Shown here: in pieces, positions 1 to 11,824 of the stretch
Layout: each line of letters opens with the position of its first letter
Position numbering within the stretch: position 1 is the stretch's first letter
Origin: Margaritispora aquatica
Lineage: Eukaryota > Ascomycota > Leotiomycetes > Helotiales > Discinellaceae
Assembly (NCBI GenBank): GCA_007644065.1
Contig: VJWN01000004.1
Coordinates: 1,550,001 to 1,614,000, forward strand
DNA: 64,000 nucleotides
Reading direction: 5' to 3'
The notes under the pieces: generated by a model
Database searches by the model: none
Told to the model about the DNA's origin: nothing
Seen by the model: only the letters and a program-made list of their open reading frames with translations
Translations under genes and position numbers: made by a program

Positions 1-2604
1 GCGGTTTCTCTCTTCTGGTGGCATGTCGGCTGAGAATCGCTTGCGAGCATCGATGTGGTTCTCGTGGAGCACAATTTTCTTGGCGCGGCTGGCTCGACGG
101 GTGGCTTTAAGGTTCTGGTATTCACGCTCTTCGTGCTCGGCCATGCAGGCGCTGTTGATCGTGAAGGATTTGTGAGTCTCCATCTCGTAAAACAGGTTCG
201 TGGCGAGGCGATGTTCCGCGATATGGTTTGAGATGAAGTTGTCAAGTTGGGTGGTCGCTGTACGGTATAACAGTGTTTGCTCGTATTTGCCCAGGTGTTT
301 GTGCAGGATTGAATTCAACTCGCTTTTGACTTTAGAGAATAGTTCTTCCATGAAAACTTGCAGCGGGGCCTCCCAGCTCCCGACCGCCTGAAGGCACATC
401 TCGTTGTATGTCTTCCCGTTAACCAGTCCAGGCATACCCGGACGAGCGTGCTTGGCTATGACTGAGCGAATTTTATCAAGATTAGTAAATCCCTTTCCTG
501 CATCAGCATGAGCTGCGAACGGTGTATTCATGAATCGGCTGTCGGCAGAGGCTCTCGAGCGGCCAAATCGAGGTGGCGTAGGAGGTGGAAGCATGTAACC
601 CTCCTGCTTCAATGCACCAGATGGTGATGCATGACCGGCTGGAGTATGAGGACCTGGGGTGCTGCTCTCACTGATCCGAGCATTCTTCCGGGGCGTTTGG
701 AAAGGATGCCCATCTGGAGCAGGGCGTTTGCGGTTTGAAGGTGGGTATGATCCCTCATCATCGTCGTCGCTTATCTCGACAATGTCTTGCTGGGGGATGT
801 TATCCGAGATATGACTGACAATGACCGCGGGCTTGATGTGCAGAATCAGATCTCGGAATTGATCGGCCAGAGTGCCCCAGTCGCTTTGAAATGAAGTTTC
901 AATATCAATGGATTCACCATTCATTATAGTTTTCACATCGCTGCTAAAATCTCCTAAAAGACTTAAAACCTTGTTACGAACATCAAAAGCTGGGAGAGGG
1001 GGACAATCGCGAAGTTGTTGTTCGATCAACCGCTTCCGTTGTTCGATTTGGCCTTCAAGCTTTGGAATGCTATCCTGAGTTAGCTTACTACCGTTAATTC
1101 GAGAGTTGGGGCATACCTTGCTGTGATCTGCTTCGCCAATTGTTGTGACAGATATCCCTGGATAACTGTCGTTCCACATCGGGGGCGGAATTGCCTCCAA
1201 TCACCACACCACAGAGGATCAGTATTAAAAAAGTGCTCTTCTTCTGCTCTTGCTAGAGCGTGATAGTTTGGGCCATCCAGGATAGAGTTTTCGCCAGGTT
1301 GTCTAGTGACGAAGTAACCATGCTCGACAGTGTGTGAAATTCCTTGCATAACCTTCTCATATTCGGTGTGTCGAGCAGATACATGATCAGGATTTGTCAG
1401 GACGCCAATACATCTCTGTAAAGCGTTGCATTTGGTAATGATATTGCCCGTTTCGGAGTTGCTACAAATGAAATTAGTATCAAACTATTTGGCACTGTCT
1501 GCATTGCTTAGGCCTACCTTGGATCAGTCTTCATAGCAAGAGTCCAAATGATTAGAGCATTAGGTCGCTTAATGTACTTGACAGCCAGATTTTCAATAAC
1601 CTTGACTAGGTATTGGTCTCTTCGATCCGGAGCACTCCGGAAGACGCCTGGCAAATCATAGAATGACAAGGCAGGCAATCCAGGGCCTGAGATCTCGACC
1701 GAAATCAAGTTAGGGCTGAACTTGGCCTCTGCATTTGCTCTTTCAAACTCGAAACTGCCTCTGGCACGAACTCCAGTATGGGGGACGAAATCGCGGTAGT
1801 CTGTATCGTGATTCAGTAAGGCAAGCTGAGCCCACTTGATTCCATCTTCAAGGTCGTCTTTGTTCTCAGTGATCAAGAACTCCTTCTCCTCTAAAGGCTG
1901 TTCGGCCCAAGGAGGAAAGGGATTGCTCTTGGTGACTGTGCCCTCAGTGATTGAGCGGCCGGAAGGGCTGTACCGATATTCCTGCTGGAGTGAAATTCTA
2001 CAGCTCCATTTCTCGGCAGGGGATGTTTTGATATTGGCGGGACACTTGGTGCAGATCCCTTGATCTCGAGGGAGTTTGACTTCAGTCAAGGCACTCATGA
2101 GAGACGATTTTCCAGCGCTCTGATCGCCGACGAGAACAAGTTCAGGTAGGCCAACGACGTGTTGCAGACCATACTTGCGGAGATCACTGATTCCATCGAC
2201 AAGAATCTTTACCTTACTTCCCACAAATTCCAAACCTTGAGATGCAACAGGTGCCATCTGTGAAGTGGCAGGTGCCATTGGTGATGGGGAGGGCGCGACT
2301 GGAGATTGAACAACAGGTCGTGGAGCTATTCAGGAATTAGTTTGGTTGATTGTCGTTATTGAGTAAAGATGAACTTACCAAAAGGATGGCGTCGAATTTC
2401 TGCAGCACGACTGACGTAACCTTCGTCCTCGGTTGATTGAGTCTTGAAACTCGATTGGAGAGGTGTGTCGCCCTCGTCGTCTGATATCTCAAGAAACTCT
2501 CTTTTGGGTGTGACTGTGGTTGTCGATCTAATTGATGCTCCTGGGGTTGGGTAATCTCCAATGATGGTAGAAGGTTCCGGTTTGATTCTCCGTCTGGGGG
2601 GCAT
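1..2604 (-). CDS. Dynamin-superfamily GTPase (3' end beyond the window)
   Basis: Large GTPase of the dynamin/Mx type, a family that self-assembles on membranes or other scaffolds and hydrolyses GTP. Four exons fit in phase: 2604-2379, 2325-1518, 1461-1117 and 1069 to the edge (introns 53, 56 and 47 nt), giving at least 816 codons with no stop. Exon 1 holds a basic start (MPPRRRIKPEP) and an acidic patch. The GTPase domain shows G1 GDQSAGKSS near residue 142, G3 DLPGVF near 303, and the G4-like TNPD early in exon 3. The helical stalk begins at IPKLEGQIEQRK in exon 4, directly after the 47-nt intron, whose GCTAAC branch site and TAG acceptor restore the frame. A disordered insert with acidic, proline-rich and basic stretches (about plus-strand 560-840) interrupts the stalk. 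The exact subfamily and cell location are not settled; the family call is secure. Confidence 0.88.
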
Positions 2605-4213
2605 CGCGACCTTTTATGTAAGGAAGAAGTTCTGTAGAACAACAAGTTAGACGAGTCGATTGGAAGCGAATGGGATCCAAGGTAGCTACAACGAGTGTAA
2701 ACTGAATTCCAAGTAGAAAGAGGTATGATTGGATGAAGGAAAAGCGTGTTTGTGAAAGGTGAATTCATTCATTAACGTACCTAATAGGTTGTGAAGGCTC
2801 GATTCGACAGCTTCCTGTGCGAAGTTATGGAAGTAAAGCAAATAACTAGCAGTCTAGGAATTGATGAGGTGGCGGTTGTCTTTTATTTTATGAAGTTGTT
2901 CTTTAAGATACGTGTGAAGATCTGGGTTGTTGTATTGGTAAAGAGCCGGATTTCAAGGCAAAATAGCAAAGATGATAAAAGACTTGATAGCTGGCAAAGC
3001 GTTAGAGGATAAAGTTTGGTTGCTTAAGTTGTTCGTCGTATGGTATTCTTAAGACAAGAAGTAATTTGGCAATGGAGAAAGAAGAAGAGGACGGCCAAAT
3101 CTTTTCGATTCCAATATCCCCCCTCCTTTCACTTTCGTTTTATGGTCAACTCCGAAACACGAAAGTACTTTAGCTTCTATCGAATCATCACGTCCAATTC
3201 AATTATCTCAGGCCTATTTCACCATCATTTTATTACGTGTAGAGTGCATGCATTGTACAGAGTCCAACCGAGACTCAATGTCCAATAGAATATGCCTTTA
3301 ATGCTCAGCTTATGCAGTTCTCTAACGATCTCGGAAGGAGATCGGGGGACATGTTGTCAATCATAAGAAGTCGTTGCTGAGAATCACAATGAAGATATAC
3401 TTTAGCGAGGCAGGTAGGCTAATGTCCATCTTCAATGTGCTTGACTTCAAGATTCACAGGAAGCTTTCAAGAATGTTGCTAATGCACGAGTGTGACGAGA
3501 CGCACGAAAAAGTGATTAGGCTGCAGATGAGGGGTCGGTGAGTCTTTGGTGCATCATTGGTGGCGTACAACCTGGCCAGAGCAAACATTCACTCAAGTTC
3601 ACTACCAGCCCCTAGGATCACAGCCAATTTGTATGAGAAAGACAAGTGCCTGTGTGAATAGCCTCACTATTGCCAACTTGGCAATGTGAATGATGCTCTT
3701 AGCTCAACATCGATACCCCAGCAAGCTCAAAAACAACTGCCACACTCATTGAATCACAAACAATACGGGATAGTGTATACTGATGATGGCTTCAATCAGA
3801 CGCAATTTAGTCATATTCTTATTTAGATATGATAAAAGTATTCAATCAAAAGCGTATAGGAATATAACACTTGCCATGCCTACCTATCTAGGCTTGATAT
3901 GTGTGATATCAAAGACACACATCCAAATGAGTGCCAACCTATCTATTAGTTATTCCATCATAAATGCACAGCCTTTGAAAGGTCCGCGGATCCTGTAGTT
4001 CGACTGAATGAAAAACCGAATGGCCTAAGAACGTGATGAGATGTGAAGCTGAACGTGCGTTTCTGAGAGGTGGAGAGTGCCTTGCCCCTGAAATGCTGGA
4101 GTGACGCCAACCCCGACACGGGAAGTGCCGTCACCCAAGTTCTACGAGGACAGAGCTACCATTTTCGAATACAATTGAAAACTACAACTATAATTTGCAG
4201 AAACCTCGCAAAT
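2605..4213. other. Intergenic region between divergent genes
   Basis: This 1.6 kb separates the dynamin and sugar-nucleotide genes, which are transcribed away from each other, so it should hold both promoters and leaders. Short open frames occur on both strands, but none has recognisable domains or good splice structure. No tRNA, repeat or transposon remnant was seen. Confidence 0.5.
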
Positions 4214-5689
4214 ATGTCTCTCCAAGTCCCTCATAGAGAGAAGAACAGTACCTCTGGTGCAGCTACCAAAGCTGTGATCCTCGTGAGTTGCGCAGAGTAC
4301 AGGTCATCGAGGGCATTGTTGACAAGGTACTAGGTTGGCGGGCCCTCGAGAGGAACACGATTTAGACCATTGTCTCTAGATTTACCAAAGGTATAAACTT
4401 CTTGTCAACCTTGTTGATCTCTAGTCCTAATCATACCTCTCAGCCGCTCTTCGAAGTTGCTGGTCACCCCATCGTCTGGCACTGTCTCACCGCCATCGCA
4501 AAGGTTCAATCTATTCAGGAAGTATGCATGATCGGTTACTACGATGAGACGGTCTTCCGCGACTTCATTAAGGATGCCTCCAAAGAGTTCCCCCAGATCA
4601 AGATCGTCTATCTGCGGGAGTACCAGGCATTAGGAACAGCTGGAGGATTATACCATTTCCGTGATGCTATTCTCAAAGGCAGGCCAGAACGCTTCTTCGT
4701 CCTGAACGCAGATGTGTGCTGTTCCTTCCCTCTGAATGATATGCTCAAGCTTTTCGAGGACAGAGACGCAGAGGCCGTTATTCTTGGCACAAGGGTCAGT
4801 GAAGATGCTGCTACGAATTTCGGCTGCATCGTCTCAGATGCCCATACTCGCCGAGTTCTACATTATGTCGAGAAGCCCGAATCGCATATCTCGAACCTCA
4901 TCAACTGCGGAGTCTACCTCTTTGCCACAGAGTGCATCTTCCCATCCATTCGAAGCGCCATCAAGAAGCGTACCGAGCGTCCTCGTTTGGTCTCATACCC
5001 CTCCTCCGAAAACCTCGAGAACTCTTTCTACCAAGATGAGGAGGAAGAGCGAGAGAATAAAGTTATGCGATTGGAACAAGATATCTTGAGCGACTTGGCA
5101 GATAGCAAGCAATTCTTCGTTTACGAGACTAAGGACTTCTGGAGACAAATTAAGACTGCTGGTTCAGCCATTCCAGCAAACGCTCTGTACCTCCAGAAAG
5201 CATGGCAGAGTGGTTCTACAGAATTGAGCAAACCATCTGCGAATATTCTCCCACCTGTCTTCATCCATCCTACAGCCACCGTTGACCCAACAGCCAAGAT
5301 TGGTCCTAATGTCTCCATTGGCCCTCGAGTTCACATCGGTCCAGGAGTTCGGATCAAGGAGTCAATTATCCTCGAAGATTCCGAAGTGAAGCACGATGCT
5401 TGTATCCTATATTCCATCATTGGATGGGGAAGCAGAGTTGGTGCTTGGGCTCGTGTCGAGGGCACACCCACACCAGTGAATAGCCACACCACAAGCATCA
5501 TTAAGAACGGTGTTAAGGTTCAAAGCATCACAATTTTGGGTAAAGAGTGTGGTGTTGGAGATGAAGTCCGAGTACAGAACTGCATCTGCTTGCCATACAA
5601 GGAATTGAAGCGGGTAAGTAGTCTGGTCTCCAATTATCTGACTCGTGCTGACAAACATTTAGGATGTATCCAACGAAGTTATCATGTAG
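4214..5689 (+). CDS. GDP-mannose pyrophosphorylase-like protein (GMPPA type)
   Basis: Nucleotidyltransferase with a C-terminal left-handed beta-helix, most like the alpha/regulatory form of mannose-1-phosphate guanylyltransferase (GMPPA), which acts in the cytosol on GDP-mannose supply for glycosylation and cell wall. Exons 4214-4282, 4334-4390, 4444-5613 and 5663-5689 (introns 51, 53 and 49 nt) give 440 aa. Exon 2 is only 19 codons and carries the nucleotide-binding loop GGPSRGTRFRPLSLDLPK. The sugar-binding stretch includes LNADVCC and GTAGG, and hexapeptide repeats such as ATVDPTAKIGPNVSIGP run through the C-terminal third. The last exon encodes DVSNEVIM, a typical family ending. The signature loop has GTRFRPLS where active enzymes usually have GTRLRPLT; GMPPA members often deviate here and may be allosteric and not catalytic. 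Confidence in the family is high, in the alpha assignment good. Confidence 0.9.
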
Positions 5690-6534
5690 ATTGAAGTGAT
5701 TTGGTTTCAGCGCTGCGTTGGAGGCATTATATTACCTGCCGACTTGAATGCATTACCAGGCATCAAAATACCAATGATGATTTCCTTGGGTCTTAAAAAG
5801 TTCTGAGATAGAGAAGATCCCAGTTTTCTGTCAATAGAGTCGCATCTACATGTCCTATACATGAATCCATCCTCTTCGAACATGCTGCAAGTGTATCTTC
5901 TTGACACACAATAATTGCCCACTCCACTCACCAAGGTTCATTTTCGGTGTTTAGATCGGCGATAATATGCCAATTGCCCCTCGCGGGGTCGAAAAGTTTC
6001 GGGTTGGACATACGCATCAAACTCGGCATTCGAAGTATTAGGATCTGACAAATTCAACAACACAACACGCCATTGAGCACATTAGAAGTATGGGAAAGCA
6101 GATTTGTGTATTCCAAGCGCGAGTGTTGTGGATCAACTAGCAAATAGTTTTGCATTAACGGCGTGATGTTTTCTTGAGCCCACAGTTCAAGTGCTTATAA
6201 ATTCGTCGATTTAAGCTTCAATACTACTTCAAGGTGGACTCTATGCGGGTATACGAGTAATTCTACACTATCTTCGTGTCAAACCACCTACCTGATCCAT
6301 TCCACAATTGCGCCTCAGCCATCGGAAGTTAGCAAATTGTGGAATGACAATAAAGCAAAAGTAGCGTTCGGGAACAATGGGCTTTTTTAGGTGACATCAT
6401 CACACTTGCCCGTGCATTGGCTGCTGTTATAAAGTAAACAACTTGTCTGGATTTGAATTATTTTTCTCTGTACAAATTCCCTTCGTTCTTCTTCTCATAC
6501 AAGTCATAAAGCAGCTTTTCCTGATTTTATCAAA
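5690..6534. other. Intergenic region, promoter of the flavoprotein gene
   Basis: About 0.85 kb with no supported gene. Its right end is the presumed promoter and leader of the flavin oxidoreductase, with pyrimidine-rich sequence at about 6475-6525 just before the start codon. Confidence 0.5.
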
Positions 6535-8110
6535 ATGTCTTCACACCACGGAGTTACTGCACAGCATGGGGAGACTGCTCACCAGCATGGCATTCCTAAT
6601 AAAGCTACGCCAGGAGTAAGTCGCCTTCTATCTACCTTCAGTTGCTGGTGAAGTGCATACATTGTTTAAAGGGGTTTCTTGTGTACGATCATACAGAAAT
6701 TGAAATGTTTTGAAGCTGGGAGTTTTTCAATTGGAAAGACAATGCAGATTTTGCTCTATAGGCTATGGCTTGACCAGCAATTTAACCCCGAGCTCTAGAG
6801 CTGGGTAGTTTTCTCTATGCCTCAATACCACTTCTTTAGCACGTTTATATTCCATTCGGATTTCTTTCTAACAGCCGTAGATCTCTTACTTCACACCAGC
6901 TCAGACGCCTCCATCTGGGACTGCATCAAACCCCCAACCAGACAACAAGCCAATCCCAAAGCTTTTCACACCCCTAAAGATCCGAGGACTCAAGCTTCAA
7001 AACCGTATTATGCTCTCTCCACTTTGCCAATACTCAGCAGAAGATGGCCATCTTACAGCCTGGCACTTCGCACACCTGGGAGGCATCATCTCCCGAGGTC
7101 CAGGTCTCTCCATGATCGAAGCCACCGCTGTCGTGCCAGAAGGCAGAATCACACCCGAAGACTCCGGTATCTGGAGTGATCACCACCTTGAGGGGGACTG
7201 GGGCCTCAAGAAAATCACTGAATTCGCACATTCCCAAGGCCAAAAGATCGCTATCCAACTCGCCCATGCGGGACGCAAAGCATCGACGGTAGCACCCTGG
7301 CTCGCCGCTGCTGCCCTCGCAACGGAAGATGTGAACGGCTGGCCCTCCAAAGTTAAAGCCCCCAGTGCCGTTGCCTACAATTCTGACCATGCAACACCAA
7401 CAGCACTCACGCTCTCCGAGATCGAAGACCTCAAGACCGCCTGGGGCGCCGCTGTTCGTCGAGCTGTCGAGGCCGGCTTCGATGTTATCGAGATCCACAA
7501 CGCCCACGGCTACTTGCTCCACGAGTTCTTGTCGCCGGCTTCGAACCAGCGCACCGACAAGTACGGTGGCAGCTTCGAGAACCGCATCCGTCTCACCCTC
7601 GAGATCGTCGACGTAACGCGCGCGAACATGCCGAAAGACATGCCGCTCTTCCTGCGCATCAGCGCAAGCGACTGGCTCGATGCGAACCCTGAGTTCAAAG
7701 GCGAGTCCTGGACGAATGCCGACTCAATCAAGCTCGCTCCTCTACTCGTCGCTCACGGCGTCGATTTCCTAGATGTCTCCTCCGCGGGTAATCACCCCAT
7801 GCAGAAAATTACCCCAGGCCCGGGATACCAGGTGCCATTTGCGAAAGAGATCAAGAAAGCCGTCGGTGACAAGCTGTTAGTCGGCACGGTGGGCACGATC
7901 ACCAGCGGCAAGCAGGCCGAGGCTATCCTGACGGGTAAGGGCGAGGGTGCGCATGGCGAGACGGAGCTTGATATGGCGATTGCTGGGCGCATGTTTCAGA
8001 AGAATCCGGGATTGGTGTGGACGTGGGCTGAGGAGTTGGGATGTCAGATTCAGGTTGCTAACCAGATCCGTTGGGGATTCGGGGGACGGCCGGGAGCGCC
8101 CAAGAAGTAA
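6535..8110 (+). CDS. NADH:flavin oxidoreductase (Old Yellow Enzyme family, YqjM-like)
   Basis: FMN-dependent ene-reductase of the OYE family, reducing activated C=C bonds with NAD(P)H; the physiological substrate cannot be told. Exon 1 (6535-6615) encodes a His/Gly-rich 27-residue leader. Exon 2 (6905-8110) encodes the TIM barrel, for 428 aa in all. The barrel opens with LFTPLKIRGLKLQNRI. The motif SPLCQYSAEDGHLTAWH is the signature of the YqjM/class III group. EIHNAHGYLLHEFLSP holds the substrate-binding His and Asn, and NQRTDKYGGSFENR follows as usual. The C-terminus keeps GRMFQKNPGLVWTWAEELG. The first intron model is 289 nt, long for this window, and was chosen because the CTCAG acceptor before 6905 preserves phase 0. 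A different upstream exon is possible; the main exon is certain. Confidence 0.87.
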
Positions 8111-11100
8111 GCGAGTCTTGCGTTATTTTCGTAGGTTTTTGGAGTCGTGGGTAATGGTTTATAGAAAATCGAAGTTGTAGGGCTATAGAGATAAAAAGGG
8201 ATGTGATGGTCAACGAATTGAATTGAGATCTGAGGAGGAGAGGTAGACAAAGACAGAGAAACACAAAAGATAGCGAAAAGATAGCGAAAAGAAAGGCGAA
8301 TAGACTTGACTGATATCACAAACAGATTAATTTGCTATTACCATCTTGTGCTTCACTCCAATTGTTTGACACTTCTTCACAGTCATGATGTATGTACGAC
8401 CTTACATGTGGGTCGATAGTGGTGAGCCGGTATAAATACCCTCTCCCACACAGCATCACCTACTTTTTCTTCTTCAATAGACCCAAGACGTCTTGTCAAG
8501 ATGCTCATGCTTGCAGTAGAGTTGTTTCTCGCTCTTTTGTGCATATAATTTCTACTAAATTGTATTAAGCTTTATGCTTCTTGAGTTCGAGTTTCGTTGT
8601 GGATTTGGGCTGGACGATATAGAAATTAATGTCTACGGGGAAATTTTCGTGTTTTCGTTGTCGATGTTGCGGTGGTAGTACCTATCTTGCTATCGCTGTC
8701 ATTCCCGCCGATCTCACTTTTCCAGGAGGAGTGTCTTCGGATCTGATGTTTAAGCATTTGCTATCTTCACCTTCCTACTGTCATCTTACCATTTCCACCC
8801 ATTCACTGTGGCGACACGTAATTGTGCTGATTTACAATTATTTTGTGTTCAGCGCGTTTAGGGGAGTAAGTAATAAGATAGCTAGGGGCGAGGGATAAGA
8901 GCGAAGAGGAAGAAGAGGATTTTTGACATGAAGGCCGAGTAGGCAGCAGAGCAGGAGAAGCAGGAGAAGCAGGAAAAAGACTAGATCATTAATTGTTGGG
9001 TGAATTCGTATGGAGTGCGTCGATATGGGCTTGGTTGATGAGGGGGGGGGTTATACCTTTGGTAGAAGTGGCGGAAGTAATGGCATAGAAGTGAAATAGT
9101 GTTCAAGATGAAGCAGTGGCATGATAGGTGAATTGTGCGTTGCTCTGAGTTTGCTGGTAGAAGTGAATCTCGCTTGTAAATGGAAGACCAAGTATGTGTG
9201 AGATGTGTATTTGCCTCTACTTAGCTGGCTGAAATAGCCAGGTACTGACCTTTCATTTCATTATTCGATGGTGATTTTACAATCAAGTGGAGCTAGAGTA
9301 GCTGAGAGAAGGTAGGTAAGGTGAGGTAGTAAAAAGTTGAGGGAGTTAAGCGAGATCCTCAGCCCTTCCCCCCCACACGAAAGTCAAAGATCCTGTATAA
9401 AATCCACACGCATGCTCCAGTGAAAAAGATCTATGAACGAATTCCACTGTTCAAAAAAAAAAGCGGTAATAGGGTTTTCTTCTTGGTTTGTATTGTCATT
9501 GGCTTGGGTAGACCCTGTGAGGCTTTTGGTGTAAGGTGTGTTGTAATGCATCTTTAAGCAACATTTGGGGGGAGAGTGGAGAGTAAGACTGGAAACTTGT
9601 AAGTAGGCGTATATTTCTGTTGTCAATAGTGGTAGGGGCTGCGGTTGTCGAAGAATTGCTGAGATTTCCGCTTTATACTCGTTGTCATTGGTTCCCTTAA
9701 GCATATACCTATTGTCTGTCAACCATCAATCTCTTTCTCAACACATGACTAATCCCTCCGTCCCAAAATTCACCTTTCCATCAAACATTCCTCACCTTCG
9801 CACTCTCTTCTCTACCTTACTTTTCTTCTTCAAACTCCTTCCTCAAGCAGGTCAAGTATGAAAGGGGCCCAATTGTGAAAACTCAGTCACAATGATTCAG
9901 GGTCTGGTTTGTGGTAGGTGGAGATTATCTGTAGGTTATATTTTCTTGATGGCTTGAGGTATTATATGCTTAATTCTCGGTGCCAAATGATTAGATTGAT
10001 TTTTCTTTGGAAATTAGAGGATCGTAGATCTAGATTGTTGCATCGTTTTCGAACTTGTTTCAGGCTGTCGTGTAGCTACTTCACAAGGAAACACTTCACG
10101 AGTTCAGGATCTTGATCTATTTGGGCAATGCCAGATTATTGATATTTTGAAAGACGGGGTATATGACGTTTATGTTTTATGATCTTGGACCTTCAACTGA
10201 AGATCATGGCAAGAGGGATACCAAGCATGTGGCATGGAGAAGCTTCGAGATTTTATAGTTTGTTTGCTAGGCTGGCGGCGTCATTATGCTTTGTCCTGAG
10301 TTGAGGCGGTTTCATTTTCTGAAGGAGAGTACTAAATAAATGTAGAGAGGAAATAAGCTTGTCAAGTTACAGGGGTGTTGTTATTGTTATCAACTGACGC
10401 TTGTTGCTGTTGAGGTCTCCCCTTCCCCACGCCACCACTTTCGTTATAACAAATGAGATGCGCAAAAGACACGCGAACTTTCCATAATTGAAATCTACTC
10501 TAAATTCTCTTAACACTACCATTCAAATCTTGCTTTTATAATAAAGGCGCATAGTAATTGAGCTAGTAACATTGATTATCAACGCATTACTCGTGAATCT
10601 ACGGAAATCTCGAGTCAAGAAGTGTTCGATAGAGGGAGTGTAAGATTCCAGGAGATATTATGAGTTGTAGCATGATACTTTCCTGATATTGCGTCGGAGT
10701 TAAAAATAACACGTGTATTTTGTATGGTGTGATGTGACATGGTGTTGAAATTATAGTGCTCTGATGTATACTAGCTGTTGTTGAGCCTGGTTTCCGCCAC
10801 GGTGTAGGTCAAGAGAATTGTGACAATTGCAGTCATGATGCATTTCATTTTAGTCACATTTAAGCTTGCGATTTGAATAGCCAACATGATTTGGCAAAGC
10901 AGATTGAACTTTCATTTCTCGAATGTGAGTTGATGGTGATGAGATGAATTTTCGAGACATTTTGATGTAGGAGCAAGAAACTCGGGTTAGGCTCACATTT
11001 GCGGCGATCTCATCTGTCTTCATAGTTTGAGTCCGGTCAGTTATTCGTGGAGAGAGATCTCTTGTATCCATTTCATACTAGGCTTGGATCATCACAGATT

Positions 11101-11824
11101 CACTTTCACAAAGGCTTTCAGTACTTCTAGATTTCTAGACGTATCGAGTAGATTTATTACAAGAGTTGAGTTTTAAGAGGGAAAGGTTTCTAGTTTTAAG
11201 TAGCATGCTGTGTGGTGTTTATGAGAACTCGGACTCTAGGCAAAGAAGGAAAGATGTCGAACTAGTCGGTAGCTTGCGACTTCAAAAGTGTAGGGCCGCA
11301 TGTTGATGAGCCTGATCCTACTCACTACGTTTGTAAAACGTCTCCGATGATATCGACACCACTTCTCTCTGTTGAAAGACTGATCAAAACTCAAAATAAG
11401 TTGATTGTTGTCAAGTAACATAATTGTTGCTGTCAATTTGCCTAACGCTTGGCTATTATGCAAGCCGTTTGACCACTCTGAAATCCAGACGTCAATTTTC
11501 CTCTCACACATTACAGTGGCGCAAAGTACCAGTGTTTCTTAGTCCCTGAATATACACGTTCGTACAAATCAAGTAATTCGTAGAGTTCTATAAAGCATCT
11601 TTAAATAATAGTGCTGTTGGTACCCTCGATCGATAGTGTCTCGCTTAGCGTTTTCACACTACTCCTCGGCTGGGACTTGCTAATGTACTATTGATCTTGC
11701 TTTATTAACCTTCTGTTAGTGGAACCAGCAAAGAATAGGAGCTTGTGTATGAAAATCATACTTTGCGCAACGCGATAATGTTGGATAAGCAACAATACGA
11801 TGATATAAGCTAGAATTTAATTTA
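8111..11824. other. Gene-poor region, 3.7 kb
   Basis: No protein of recognisable family on either strand. It holds a TATA-like box (GTATAAATAC near 8431) followed by a CT-rich stretch and a 15-codon open frame at about 8501, a G run near 9042-9050, A-rich and GGAGAAGCA-type short repeats near 8945-8985, and a second CT-rich stretch at 9720-9850 with a small open frame. Base composition looks ordinary, so there is no sign of a RIP-degraded transposon. Untranslated or long non-coding transcripts are possible. Confidence 0.45.
9745..9861 (+). CDS. Possible 38-residue small ORF
   Basis: A short open frame starting MTNPSVPKFTF and containing a hydrophobic core (LFSTLLFFFKLLP) sits in a pyrimidine-rich stretch like the leaders of nearby genes. 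It could be a small membrane peptide, the first exon of a spliced gene (a weak GTCAAG donor lies at its end), or chance translation of CT-rich DNA. No homologue is recognised, so it is listed only as a candidate. Confidence 0.15.
   Translation: MTNPSVPKFTFPSNIPHLRTLFSTLLFFFKLLPQAGQV

Noticed and set aside
9384..9722. Minus-strand 112-codon frame in the gene-poor region
   Set aside because: Depends on a poly(A)-coded run and shows no protein-like pattern or family.
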